Origin: Bacteroidota bacterium
Lineage (GTDB): Bacteria > Bacteroidota > Bacteroidia > Bacteroidales > JAGONC01
Length of the DNA: 64,000 nucleotides
Assembly: GCA_026391695.1 (NCBI GenBank)
Contig: JAPLDP010000084.1
Location: forward strand, 1-64,000
Direction of reading: 5' to 3'
Position 1 is the stretch's first letter. Each line of letters starts with the position of its first letter. The notes below the pieces were generated by a model. The model ran no database searches. It saw nothing but the letters and a program-made list of their open reading frames with translations, and was not told where the DNA came from. A program made the translations under genes and the position numbers. Positions 44,786 through 53,860 of the stretch are shown here, piece after piece.

Positions 44786-45706
44786 ATGAAAACCTTATTA
44801 AAATTTCTCTCATTTTCCGTATTCGTCCTGTTCGTGTCTTCCTGTGATATCATTGATGAACCTTTTACCAGGGAAACAGTAATAGATACTTCAAGTACAC
44901 AGGCTGTTCGAAAAGTATTGCTGGAAGATTATACCGGACATACCTGTATAAATTGTCCCACCGCTGCTGTTACAGCGAAAGATTTGAAAGATTATTATGG
45001 GAATAAAGTTGTAGTCATGGCTGTCCACGCAGGTTTTTTTGCTATGCCGCAATCAGGTAATTATTCAGCCGATTTTCGCACCCCAGCAGGGAATGAGCTG
45101 GATAATTTCTTCGGCATCAGCGGTGTGGGCAATCCCAATGGCATGGTTAACCGTATGGAATACAATCAGAACCGTATCATAGCGCCTGAAAAATGGGGAG
45201 CAGCAATCGAGGATATTATCGATTTACCCCCTGATGCATATATAGAGTTAGGTTTGATATACGATCAGATCTCGCGGAAGTTGAGTGGCGACTGTCATGT
45301 CAAGTTTATAAATCAGCTTGATGGTACATTCAGGTTTTGTCTTTGTCTGATTGAGAATAATATTGTCGCACCTCAGAAGAACAATAATCAATCGATTGGT
45401 CCCACACCTGACTGGCTCGATTATGTGCATCAGCATGTTCTCAGGGGTGCTATCAATGGCACATGGGGTGAAGAAATCAATCCGGGTGGCCCTGTTGAGA
45501 CAGGATTAAAATATCATCTGAGTTTCACAAATTTCGAAATCCTGCCTGATTGGAAGTACGAGGATTGTTCTGTGGTGGCGTTTGTTTTTAATGCCGATAC
45601 AAAAGAAGTGATTCAGGCTGAGGAGATGGACGTTATTTCATCAGCACCATTTTCCTTGTGCTCAGATAATCCCCGGCTTTCATCTGGTAGAAGTAGATAC
45701 CTTTAG
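44786..45706 (+). CDS. Omp28-related thioredoxin-like lipoprotein
   Basis: 306 residues. Lipobox LFVSSC with C20, followed by acidic DIIDEP, fits a Bacteroidetes surface-export lipoprotein signal. The body has a thioredoxin-like start (VRKVLLEDYTGHTCINCPTA, redox pair C54/C57) and the Omp28 pattern of GNELDNFFGISGVGNPNGMVNR. Omp28-type proteins are outer-membrane or surface proteins of uncertain function. The 3' end runs 74 bases over the C25 peptidase gene on the opposite strand, giving a tail (VISSAPFSL...SRYL) that does not look like family sequence. Confidence 0.88.
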   Translation: MKTLLKFLSFSVFVLFVSSCDIIDEPFTRETVIDTSSTQAVRKVLLEDYTGHTCINCPTAAVTAKDLKDYYGNKVVVMAVHAGFFAMPQSGNYSADFRTPAGNELDNFFGISGVGNPNGMVNRMEYNQNRIIAPEKWGAAIEDIIDLPPDAYIELGLIYDQISRKLSGDCHVKFINQLDGTFRFCLCLIENNIVAPQKNNNQSIGPTPDWLDYVHQHVLRGAINGTWGEEINPGGPVETGLKYHLSFTNFEILPDWKYEDCSVVAFVFNADTKEVIQAEEMDVISSAPFSLCSDNPRLSSGRSRYL

Positions 45707-48700
45707 ATACCTGGCGGTTAAAGTCGTCAGTACAATCCCATGCGGCTTCATGCAGGCCGGCCTTCATGGTTTCATCAACAAGTGTTTTCACCTTTTCACC
45801 GGTCAGCTTATAGATATCTATCAACACTTCGCTGTTACTCTTCAGGGAGTATCTTATGGTTGTTTCATCGGTGAAAGGATTCGGGTAGTTGGTGCCAAGT
45901 TTTGTCACAGTAGATGTGTTATCATCACCGGGAATACCGGTAGCAGTGTACTCAATGGTCACTGTTTCTGTTGGGAGGCTCTCACTGTCATTTTCATACA
46001 TGGCCGTTACATAGTAATGATAAAAACCTGCTGCCGGCAGTACGTCATTATAACCATTTTCAGTGGTTGTGGTCAGCAATTCAAATTGATCATCATTCTT
46101 ACTTCTGTATACACAGAAATACTTGAATACCCTGTCATTGTCCATATTCCATGTCAGTGTCACTATGTTCTGGGCGAGTGAAGCTTCGAGGTTATAGGGT
46201 GCACTGAGGATGGCAAGGGAAAAGTTGTGTATGATGGTAGAGTCGCTGTAAATGGTAATGGTTTCACAATTCGTTTCAAATCCTTCTGCTGTAACGCACA
46301 AAGGCCATTCGCCGGCCGGGAAGGTTCCGGTGAAAGAACCGTCGTCACTGGTGACAGCGATGTAGCTGCCCACTTTGATTTCGGCTCCAACAACAGGATT
46401 TCCGTTGCCGGCATCGGTAACAACACCTGTAACATTGCCGGTTGGTAGTTGTCCGATGCCGAAGAAGTCAATGATTTCCCGCATCAATTCATCTTTGGTG
46501 GATGGTGATGTGCCATCTGTCAATCCGGCAAATTCAAATGAAGTGCCTATAGTCTTATAAGTCCCGGCATCATAAGCGACAGCGGCAGTATACTCGGGGC
46601 TGGAATTTTTGAATACCGCATAAGCCGGGGCTATGGGTTCGATTTGGTCCATATAGGAATTCTCACCAGCATAGGAAAATGACATGCCTTCAGCGAAGGT
46701 CCCTGTCTCCCCGCTCAGTATGTTCATGTTGCCTGAGCCGTCATTTACTCCCTGGATATTGAACATAGCATGAACCGCTGTTTGCTCGTTAAAGGCCCAG
46801 GTGTCACCTCCTTCCATATAAAGATTTCCGCCATCGTTCAGGTATGCTGCAAGAGCCTGTCCATCAGCCTGGCTCAGGGAATAATTGTCATAATATATGC
46901 CGAGGCAGACAAAAATGGAAGAATAGAGGCTCATGTTGACAGGAAGATTGGTAAGGTATTCCGCTGCTATTCCGATATCCTGCAGTGCAGTCTGGAGCAC
47001 CGGGCCAGAGCTGTGATTATTATCAAGATCGACGATCAGCACAGGTATCTGGCCAATGATTATATCAAATGATGAGCTGGTTGTTACACCTGGAGTGGCT
47101 GTCATGGTAAAGTCGAATGAAGCTGAGTGACCCGGAGGTGTAAGTATATCGGCTGTTACTGTATAGATTTGCACGGCAGAGCCTCCGGCAGGAATGCTTC
47201 CATAGGGCATAAAATTTCCCAGGATGGTGACATTTGGATCGCCGGATACCAGAATACCCTGAACATCAGCAGCATCAGAGGAACCTGCATTGGTTATGGT
47301 TATTGAGATTTCAGCCGTCTCACCCGGATCAAGCTTCCCATTATTATTGCCTGTCAGATCGTTGATCGATAAGCTGGCAAATTCAATAGATGGTGCATGT
47401 GCAATAATGTTAAAGTTACTGGTCCAGGTGTCTCTTCCGGTGCTGGTGGCTTCCATGGAGAATGTGATCACATGCAGGTCAGTAATATCGGGAGTCACTT
47501 GGATGGAAAAGGCATCGGTGATCATCACTGATCCACCTGAGGGTACAGTGCCGAAGTCGGCATTATTATCTGTAATAGTCACATAGGGATCGGCAGAAGC
47601 AATGGTGATGCTGACATTTGACGCATTTTCTGTTCCGATATTTTTTACACTGAAATTAAGGTTTGCGGCTTCACCGTTATCAAGTTGTCCGTTGCCATTA
47701 CCGGCCGCGTCATTTATTTCGTAAGCGTCAAATACAACATACGGTCCGTTGGCAGGAATGACTTCAACATCAGCCGTATAAGGCAGGTAGTTATAGGCTG
47801 TGACAACCACCGATAGGGTATCGAGTTCTGTAAGAGGATCGAATTCAATGATGGCCGAGCCGCTCTGGATAGTGGCTGTGCCGAGGATGGTGTTGCCGGT
47901 TGTCAGGGCCACAAGTGCACCATCCGTACTACAGTTTATGCTGAATTGCGAAGATCCGAGTAATAGAACGGCATCATGTGTGACAGTGAGGGTTTGCGGG
48001 AAGGCTGTCCTCACCACCAGCGACGGGTCACCAAAAGTTGACCATGCGTTGGTTTCAATTGCTCCGTCTCCACCATAGGAATCGTTCATGCTCATGCAAC
48101 CATTCATCGAAATCCCGGCGAATGTTCTTTTAATATTATCCTGGTAGCTCTCCACAAGGATGGCTACCATTTCATCCTGGCCTTCCATAGGTGGAGACCA
48201 CGACTGGCTGATGGTGGACATAAATGTTGCAATCGCTCCGGTAGGATTGCCTGAAATATCAGTAGCCCTGAGCCACGCTTCAGCGAAACATGTCACTCCT
48301 CCAAAAGTGCCGTTATTACATGCCACTGACCAGATAAATGGCCACATGCCTGTATTGGTAAGTTCATCGACATCGGAGTTGGAGAATCCGGATGTTCCCC
48401 ATAATGTTATGTTTCCATGACCTGTGTAATTGATTATGCTGGCGCCGGCATTCACCTTGTCAGCTACCATTGGCGGTGAGGGATTTCCCGGCAGGTCTTC
48501 ACCACCCTGGTCACCGTCGTAAAGTTCAGCACACTGGGTATAAGTATAGTCCAATAGTTGTGTCCGGAGATTACGGGAATGCTCCCAGTCATATTCATTG
48601 TCATCACCTGTACCCTGGTCCGAGGCAATGCCTATGCCAGTTGAAAACCAATCGGTTGATGTGGGCGGATTCTGTTCGTACATGAGGGTACGCTCTACCT

Positions 48701-49748
48701 GAGTGGTGACATGATCGACATTTTCAGCCGAAAACCGGCCGACGAAAAGTTCCGGATAGGAGTCACTTCCTGTAAGGAATCCATAGCTGTTGTCCGATTC
48801 ATTCACACCTCCATAGGGATGTGAAGGAACCTGCTCTGCATCGCCGACAAGCAATAAAAATGTCAATCCATTTGAATTATAATAATTTTCAACAAAGGTT
48901 TTTATTGCGCTGGCATCACCGATCGTTGCCACATCCACGATCTCAGTCGGCATACCGGTTTTAATCTTCCAGTCGACAAAGGGCTGCATGGCAGCAATAA
49001 AATCACCATAAGAAATGATCAGCATATTACCATGATCATCCAGAGGGGTATATCTGATATCACTGCTATTCAGAAAATGACGGTCATAGATCCTTTGAAA
49101 TTCGCTGTTGATCTCGGTTATTTCATTTACACGGTGAAATGGGTTTGAACCATCATTTCCCACTTTCTTAACTTCTACTGTGATCTCTTTATAGACCCTG
49201 AGAATATGAGTGACAGGATTATACTGGAAAGGATAAACGATGATAGCCTGTCCGCGGTAATCCCTTAAAATATAGGGTGATCCTAATTCAGCGAGTGTCT
49301 GTGGAAAGAATCCGTCATGATCATATACTTTTCCATATTGATAAGGGATGGATGCCGGATTAATATCGCGGGAGAGATTACCTTTTGAAGGTGCAACCAG
49401 GATATCGGGAAAGTCGGTAAAGGATGAGGCGATCACTTTCACATCCATCCGGGCCAGGTCAGGGATAATCACAGAACCTGTGAGCCTGGGCAGATCTGGA
49501 GAACCACCAACCAGCATGGGTGTGCCATTGTCAACGGTAATGACCACAGCCTCACCACGCGGCGTCTGCACCACCTGCTGATAAAAACCATCTAGCGTAA
49601 ACCGGACAACCGACCTGTCGACAGTGGATGAAAGGAGCTGCACTTTGGCAGGAGTCGGATTAGTGGAAATGATGCTGGTCCAGTTGGTGCCCAATGTTAA
49701 ATGAATAATACCAAGGAACAGGAAAGATATGATTATAGGTTTTTTCAT
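45633..49748 (-). CDS. Gingipain-like C25 cysteine peptidase with T9SS sorting domain (A)
   Basis: 1,371 residues: signal peptide (~1-20), a propeptide-like beta region (~30-235), the C25 peptidase with catalytic-type His444 (INYTGHGNITLW) and Cys477 (WSVACNNGTFG), then CARDB/Ig-like repeats, a carboxypeptidase-regulatory-like domain around 1145 (VTGVVTDAGNGNPVVGAEIK), a fibronectin type III-like segment and a type A T9SS C-terminal sorting domain (LGTNYPNPFTDETTIRYSL ... GIYFYQMKAGDY ... KMVLMK). Related to gingipains, surface or secreted proteases exported by SprA. It lies 63 bases downstream of a second C25 gene, so they are probably one transcript. Substrate specificity (Arg or Lys) cannot be read. 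Confidence 0.93.
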   Translation of the reverse strand: MKKPIIISFLFLGIIHLTLGTNWTSIISTNPTPAKVQLLSSTVDRSVVRFTLDGFYQQVVQTPRGEAVVITVDNGTPMLVGGSPDLPRLTGSVIIPDLARMDVKVIASSFTDFPDILVAPSKGNLSRDINPASIPYQYGKVYDHDGFFPQTLAELGSPYILRDYRGQAIIVYPFQYNPVTHILRVYKEITVEVKKVGNDGSNPFHRVNEITEINSEFQRIYDRHFLNSSDIRYTPLDDHGNMLIISYGDFIAAMQPFVDWKIKTGMPTEIVDVATIGDASAIKTFVENYYNSNGLTFLLLVGDAEQVPSHPYGGVNESDNSYGFLTGSDSYPELFVGRFSAENVDHVTTQVERTLMYEQNPPTSTDWFSTGIGIASDQGTGDDNEYDWEHSRNLRTQLLDYTYTQCAELYDGDQGGEDLPGNPSPPMVADKVNAGASIINYTGHGNITLWGTSGFSNSDVDELTNTGMWPFIWSVACNNGTFGGVTCFAEAWLRATDISGNPTGAIATFMSTISQSWSPPMEGQDEMVAILVESYQDNIKRTFAGISMNGCMSMNDSYGGDGAIETNAWSTFGDPSLVVRTAFPQTLTVTHDAVLLLGSSQFSINCSTDGALVALTTGNTILGTATIQSGSAIIEFDPLTELDTLSVVVTAYNYLPYTADVEVIPANGPYVVFDAYEINDAAGNGNGQLDNGEAANLNFSVKNIGTENASNVSITIASADPYVTITDNNADFGTVPSGGSVMITDAFSIQVTPDITDLHVITFSMEATSTGRDTWTSNFNIIAHAPSIEFASLSINDLTGNNNGKLDPGETAEISITITNAGSSDAADVQGILVSGDPNVTILGNFMPYGSIPAGGSAVQIYTVTADILTPPGHSASFDFTMTATPGVTTSSSFDIIIGQIPVLIVDLDNNHSSGPVLQTALQDIGIAAEYLTNLPVNMSLYSSIFVCLGIYYDNYSLSQADGQALAAYLNDGGNLYMEGGDTWAFNEQTAVHAMFNIQGVNDGSGNMNILSGETGTFAEGMSFSYAGENSYMDQIEPIAPAYAVFKNSSPEYTAAVAYDAGTYKTIGTSFEFAGLTDGTSPSTKDELMREIIDFFGIGQLPTGNVTGVVTDAGNGNPVVGAEIKVGSYIAVTSDDGSFTGTFPAGEWPLCVTAEGFETNCETITIYSDSTIIHNFSLAILSAPYNLEASLAQNIVTLTWNMDNDRVFKYFCVYRSKNDDQFELLTTTTENGYNDVLPAAGFYHYYVTAMYENDSESLPTETVTIEYTATGIPGDDNTSTVTKLGTNYPNPFTDETTIRYSLKSNSEVLIDIYKLTGEKVKTLVDETMKAGLHEAAWDCTDDFNRQVSKGIYFYQMKAGDYLSTRKMVLMK

Positions 49749-49780
49749 CCTATTAAAATTAAAAAATTTAAAATGCCTGT

Positions 49781-49788
49781 CAAAAATA
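49781..49788 (-). promoter_or_regulatory. Candidate -7 element between the two C25 genes
   Basis: TATTTTTG on the minus strand, 32 bases before the start of peptidase A. It would allow separate transcription from the upstream C25 gene. Confidence 0.35.
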
Positions 49789-49811
49789 GAGAAAAATAAT
49801 GTTTAATTCAA

Positions 49812-52800
49812 TTATTGTGTAAGAATTAATTTCCTGGTGACGATTTGACTGCCTGTTTCAAAACGGCAATAATAGATACCCGGCACAAGCCCTGAAGCGT
49901 TTAGTGTGCATGAATAGTTGCCCGCGGGCTGGTTCCGGGTGTTGATAAGAACAGAAATTTCTTTTCCAACAGTATTGAATAAAACAAGTTTCACATCCGA
50001 AATTTTATCCAGTGAATAGCTGATATTCACGCGATCGTTAAATGGATTCGGGAAAACCGTCAGCTTGCTGTCACTTTCAAGTTCTTCAACAGCAATATAA
50101 ATGTAATATATGGTATTTGATGGTGCGGATTCACAGCCATTTTCGTTGGAATAGGTGGCATAATATTCACCGGTAGCCAGAGGTGTGTATGTCTGTTCGG
50201 TGGCTCCTGCAATAGGTTGTCCCCAGATATACCACTGGTTGCCGATTGCTGAGCTGGAAACCAGTTGTTCTGCTTCCTGGGTGATAGCCGGTGGTTCAGG
50301 CAGTTCAAGGACAGGAAGGGTGACTTCAGCATACAGAGTATCTTGTCCATCGGTGACCTGCACAGTGTAAATGGTTGTTTCTGCCGGGTTTGCAAAAGGA
50401 TTATATGCAGTGGGATCATTCAACGTTTCGGCGGGTGACCATAAGTAGGCATACATGCCCGTTCCGCCGGAAGGTAAAGCTAACAGTTGCGCGCCATCGC
50501 CAATACATACCTGCTGAGGATAGGCGACAGCTGTAAGCGAAAGAGGTTCGCCGGCCCCGCCAACCGACGGCAGCACAACATAATCAATCCAGCCACAATC
50601 ACCGCCATACGATTCACTGTAATCTTTATCGTATTGCCATTTGAATGTGTGCGTTCCCGAGGTCACCGCATAGGCAAAACGTTCCCAGTCTTTTTCGCCT
50701 GACCACTGCCCGGCCTGGACGTCATCAATATAAAAGCTCAGGTAATCGTACCCATCTTCCGAAGATACTTTCCTGAAGAAAGAAATGGTGTCATCAGCCG
50801 GTACATCGAAGGTAATTTCAAGCCAGGATGCCTGTTCATCGCCTATATCGCCTGACACTGCAGAAAATGTACCTGACCAGACATTATTGTCAGTCACCGT
50901 CCACTCGGCATCGCCACCCATTTGCCAGTCAAAAGCAGTAAAGTCACCCGTTTCAAAATCCTCAAGCACCAAGCCGATCTTTTGGCTGAAGGATTTTTCT
51001 GCTGAATAGGCGGATGATTCAGCGTATGATGTAAAATCAGCAACAGTTCCGACAGGAGTTGCAGGGTTGACGGTAACTATGAATACCGTATTTACCGATT
51101 GACCGTAAGGGATAATACCAGGTTCTGCTGAACTGGCATTCAGAATAAGATATTCACTTGTGGAGGCTAACATGGCCATGGCATTGGGAGCATCACTGCT
51201 ACCTGTGTTGAAGACAGGAATGATGATCTCTGCCATCTCACCAGGGTCAAGTCTTCCATTGCTGTTGCCGACAATGTTATCGGCGATGGTCATCTGGCCG
51301 ATGAATAATACAGGGGCGCATAGTGAAACGGGGAAGTTCGACGACCATACATCACTGCCATCATTGATGGATAGATTGAAAATGACCTTATGCTGGTCAG
51401 GGATAGAGTCATTCACGACAAAAGTAAAGGCATTTGTCTCGGTGACTGTAGTGCCGCTCAGAATATCAGCCAGGGTAGTATTATTATCAGTAATCTCAAC
51501 GTATTGATCGGATGTAGTCAGTAGTGCTGTCAGATTTGTAGCATCGGAGTTGCCGACATTTTCAAGTGTAACATTCAATGAAATGGTTTCACTAAAATCT
51601 GCCATGCCATTGTTATTCCCGCTTTGGTCGTTGATGATGCATGTTTTAAACAACACATAGGGTCCATCGGGTGAGGCCACGGTAACTGTGCCGATAAACG
51701 GTTGGCGGTTCTGGTTAGTGACCACCACGTCAGCGGTTCCCGGTACAGATATTGGTGTCAGGCTGACTTCTGCTATTCCTGACTCATTAGCCACAGCAGC
51801 TCCGTATAGCACCCCTTCTTTTGAAATGGCCACCAGTGCATAGGGATTAGCTGTCACAGTAAAAGATGTCGATCCTAATGGCATAAGCTGGTCATAGGTG
51901 ACTGTCATTTGGCTGGGTACACCCATATAGGGCGATACTGAGGGATCACCCATAAGGCAGTAAATCTCCCAGTAATACTGAGCGCTGCCGGGAGCCCCTT
52001 CGGTCACGGCAAGGTTTCCTGCAAAGATCATCTGGTCCTGTGTGGTATACCAGTCAGCCCATGGTTCGCCGTGGTCATGGAACATCCGGTCATAAGCGCC
52101 GAGGGTTGTCTCCTCATAGGATGGAGGATCTTCCGTTATAGGTCCGACGCCGACACCCCAGTAATAATCTTCATCCCAAAACGTACTGTTGGAGCCGCCG
52201 ATATATCCAATGGCGCCTTTATTTTCTGCCCGCAACAGGGCTTCTCCGAAACATTCCGGAGTCTGGAATTCACTTGTGGAGCAGCAATTTCCAACCAGCA
52301 AGCCATATTTATCCTGGTTTTGCAAGGTTCCAATATCGGACACACTGAATGACGGATCGGCCCATCCGTCGGGGCTTCCATGTGCCGTATAGTTGGCGTA
52401 ACCTACACCATCACTCACATTCTGAATAATATCAGCAGCATGACTGCCTGAAGCAGGATACAAATAAGTATATGAAAAGATGCCGTGTGCCTCGTTGAAA
52501 TAGTTTTCCGTACCATAGTTGATCTGGCCATTAGCCCAAACCTGCGCGTAATTGCCGTCCATTCCGCCTATCATGACCACATTGCCGAGATAGGAGAGAT
52601 CGGGCATGGTGCACTGCTCAAACTGCAAAGTTTTATCTATCTGCGGTTGCAATTGGGCAGGTGTCTGAGCCGAAAATCGTCCATAGAAAACTTCAGGAAA
52701 ATAGTCGCCGGTATACTCACAATAAGTTAAGTCGGACGCGCCGCTTAAACTCCATGCCGGCACCAGCTCGACATCCCCCACAAACAGAATAAACGACGGA

Positions 52801-53738
52801 GCAGGATCCTCGGGCGTCCCCGATTCGTATAGTGACTGTAAATAGGCTTTAATTGAATTCAGGGTATTGCCAACAAGCGGATCATTTGTATAAGCTTCAA
52901 TGACATTGAAGCCTTTCCTGATCTTCCATGAAATGAACGGCTGAAGTTGGTCGTAAAACATCGGATCGGAAACGATCACAAATTTTACAGGGTATTTTGT
53001 GATCGTATCCCGTGTTTCGACTGGCTTATAATTGAGAAACATCCGGTTGAGGCTGCTGAAGTATGGGGAAGCATTTTTCTGTTTCTCCTGAATAGTCAAA
53101 GGGATATTTGCATCCCTGAAAATAATTTCAACATCTATTTCCTTGTAAACCCTGAGGATTTGTGTAACCGGGTTGTATCGGACAGGTGCAATGTTCAGCC
53201 TTCCGATGCGCAGTCCTCGCATGATACCCAGATCATCAACAGAAGCCATCGCTTCACCATAAAATACGTCGGTATTGTAAACAGTTGTATTATATTCAAA
53301 AGGTGGCAGCGGGTGATTATTTTTTGGCACAGGAGGTTGCGTAGGCAGTATGGCGTTAAGAATGCCTAGCTCCGACAAGGTATAGTCCTTATAATCTGAA
53401 CTAATGATGCGTACTTCGGGAACAGCGCCAGCCGGGATTTCTATCAGTTTTCTTAAAACAGGAAGCTTTGGAGAACCGATAGCCAGTGTATTTGAATACG
53501 CTCCGGCGAAAAGCTCGGTAAAATCACCCTGGTCAGTTTTAATAACGAAATAATCCAAGGAGTTTAGACTATTTGAAACATACAACCTGTTGTAAGTATT
53601 CTCTTTGACTGTAAGATCATTCTTTCCGCCATTCAGCGAAATATTTTCTGAATGAACAATATTTAAAGAAAAAAGGACAATAGTCGTGATCACAAAAACT
53701 TTGATCGAACGGCAGGTTGGTTGCGTAAAGGTCTTCAT
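49812..53738 (-). CDS. Gingipain-like C25 cysteine peptidase with T9SS sorting domain (B)
   Basis: 1,308 residues with the same plan: a signal peptide (~12-31), a propeptide-like region including SDYKDYTLSELGILNA, and a C25 domain with His453 (YANYTAHGSPDGW) and the Cys pair GNCCSTSEF, where C485 aligns with the catalytic Cys. CARDB-like repeats follow, then a jelly-roll/MAM-like segment around residues 930-1060 (DGYDYLSFYIDDVQAG), an Ig/PKD-like segment (AYLWSPAETLNDPTAYNP) and a type A sorting domain (FPNPFNDRVNISYSL to KLILTQ). It resembles peptidase A but has different accessory domains, so the pair likely arose by an old duplication with domain exchange. Confidence 0.93.
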   Translation of the reverse strand: MKTFTQPTCRSIKVFVITTIVLFSLNIVHSENISLNGGKNDLTVKENTYNRLYVSNSLNSLDYFVIKTDQGDFTELFAGAYSNTLAIGSPKLPVLRKLIEIPAGAVPEVRIISSDYKDYTLSELGILNAILPTQPPVPKNNHPLPPFEYNTTVYNTDVFYGEAMASVDDLGIMRGLRIGRLNIAPVRYNPVTQILRVYKEIDVEIIFRDANIPLTIQEKQKNASPYFSSLNRMFLNYKPVETRDTITKYPVKFVIVSDPMFYDQLQPFISWKIRKGFNVIEAYTNDPLVGNTLNSIKAYLQSLYESGTPEDPAPSFILFVGDVELVPAWSLSGASDLTYCEYTGDYFPEVFYGRFSAQTPAQLQPQIDKTLQFEQCTMPDLSYLGNVVMIGGMDGNYAQVWANGQINYGTENYFNEAHGIFSYTYLYPASGSHAADIIQNVSDGVGYANYTAHGSPDGWADPSFSVSDIGTLQNQDKYGLLVGNCCSTSEFQTPECFGEALLRAENKGAIGYIGGSNSTFWDEDYYWGVGVGPITEDPPSYEETTLGAYDRMFHDHGEPWADWYTTQDQMIFAGNLAVTEGAPGSAQYYWEIYCLMGDPSVSPYMGVPSQMTVTYDQLMPLGSTSFTVTANPYALVAISKEGVLYGAAVANESGIAEVSLTPISVPGTADVVVTNQNRQPFIGTVTVASPDGPYVLFKTCIINDQSGNNNGMADFSETISLNVTLENVGNSDATNLTALLTTSDQYVEITDNNTTLADILSGTTVTETNAFTFVVNDSIPDQHKVIFNLSINDGSDVWSSNFPVSLCAPVLFIGQMTIADNIVGNSNGRLDPGEMAEIIIPVFNTGSSDAPNAMAMLASTSEYLILNASSAEPGIIPYGQSVNTVFIVTVNPATPVGTVADFTSYAESSAYSAEKSFSQKIGLVLEDFETGDFTAFDWQMGGDAEWTVTDNNVWSGTFSAVSGDIGDEQASWLEITFDVPADDTISFFRKVSSEDGYDYLSFYIDDVQAGQWSGEKDWERFAYAVTSGTHTFKWQYDKDYSESYGGDCGWIDYVVLPSVGGAGEPLSLTAVAYPQQVCIGDGAQLLALPSGGTGMYAYLWSPAETLNDPTAYNPFANPAETTIYTVQVTDGQDTLYAEVTLPVLELPEPPAITQEAEQLVSSSAIGNQWYIWGQPIAGATEQTYTPLATGEYYATYSNENGCESAPSNTIYYIYIAVEELESDSKLTVFPNPFNDRVNISYSLDKISDVKLVLFNTVGKEISVLINTRNQPAGNYSCTLNASGLVPGIYYCRFETGSQIVTRKLILTQ

Positions 53739-53781
53739 ATGTTAGTTTTGATGATTGATGTGTTCTTATGTTTCAGGCTCG

Positions 53782-53789
53782 CAAAATTA
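53782..53789 (-). promoter_or_regulatory. Candidate -7 element for peptidase B
   Basis: TAATTTTG on the minus strand, 43 bases upstream of the ATG. Confidence 0.4.
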
Positions 53790-53860
53790 TAAAATTTCAT
53801 TCATTTATCGTCTATCCGCAAGATAATTAATGATGTTATGACGTAAAAAGAAAAAACAAT

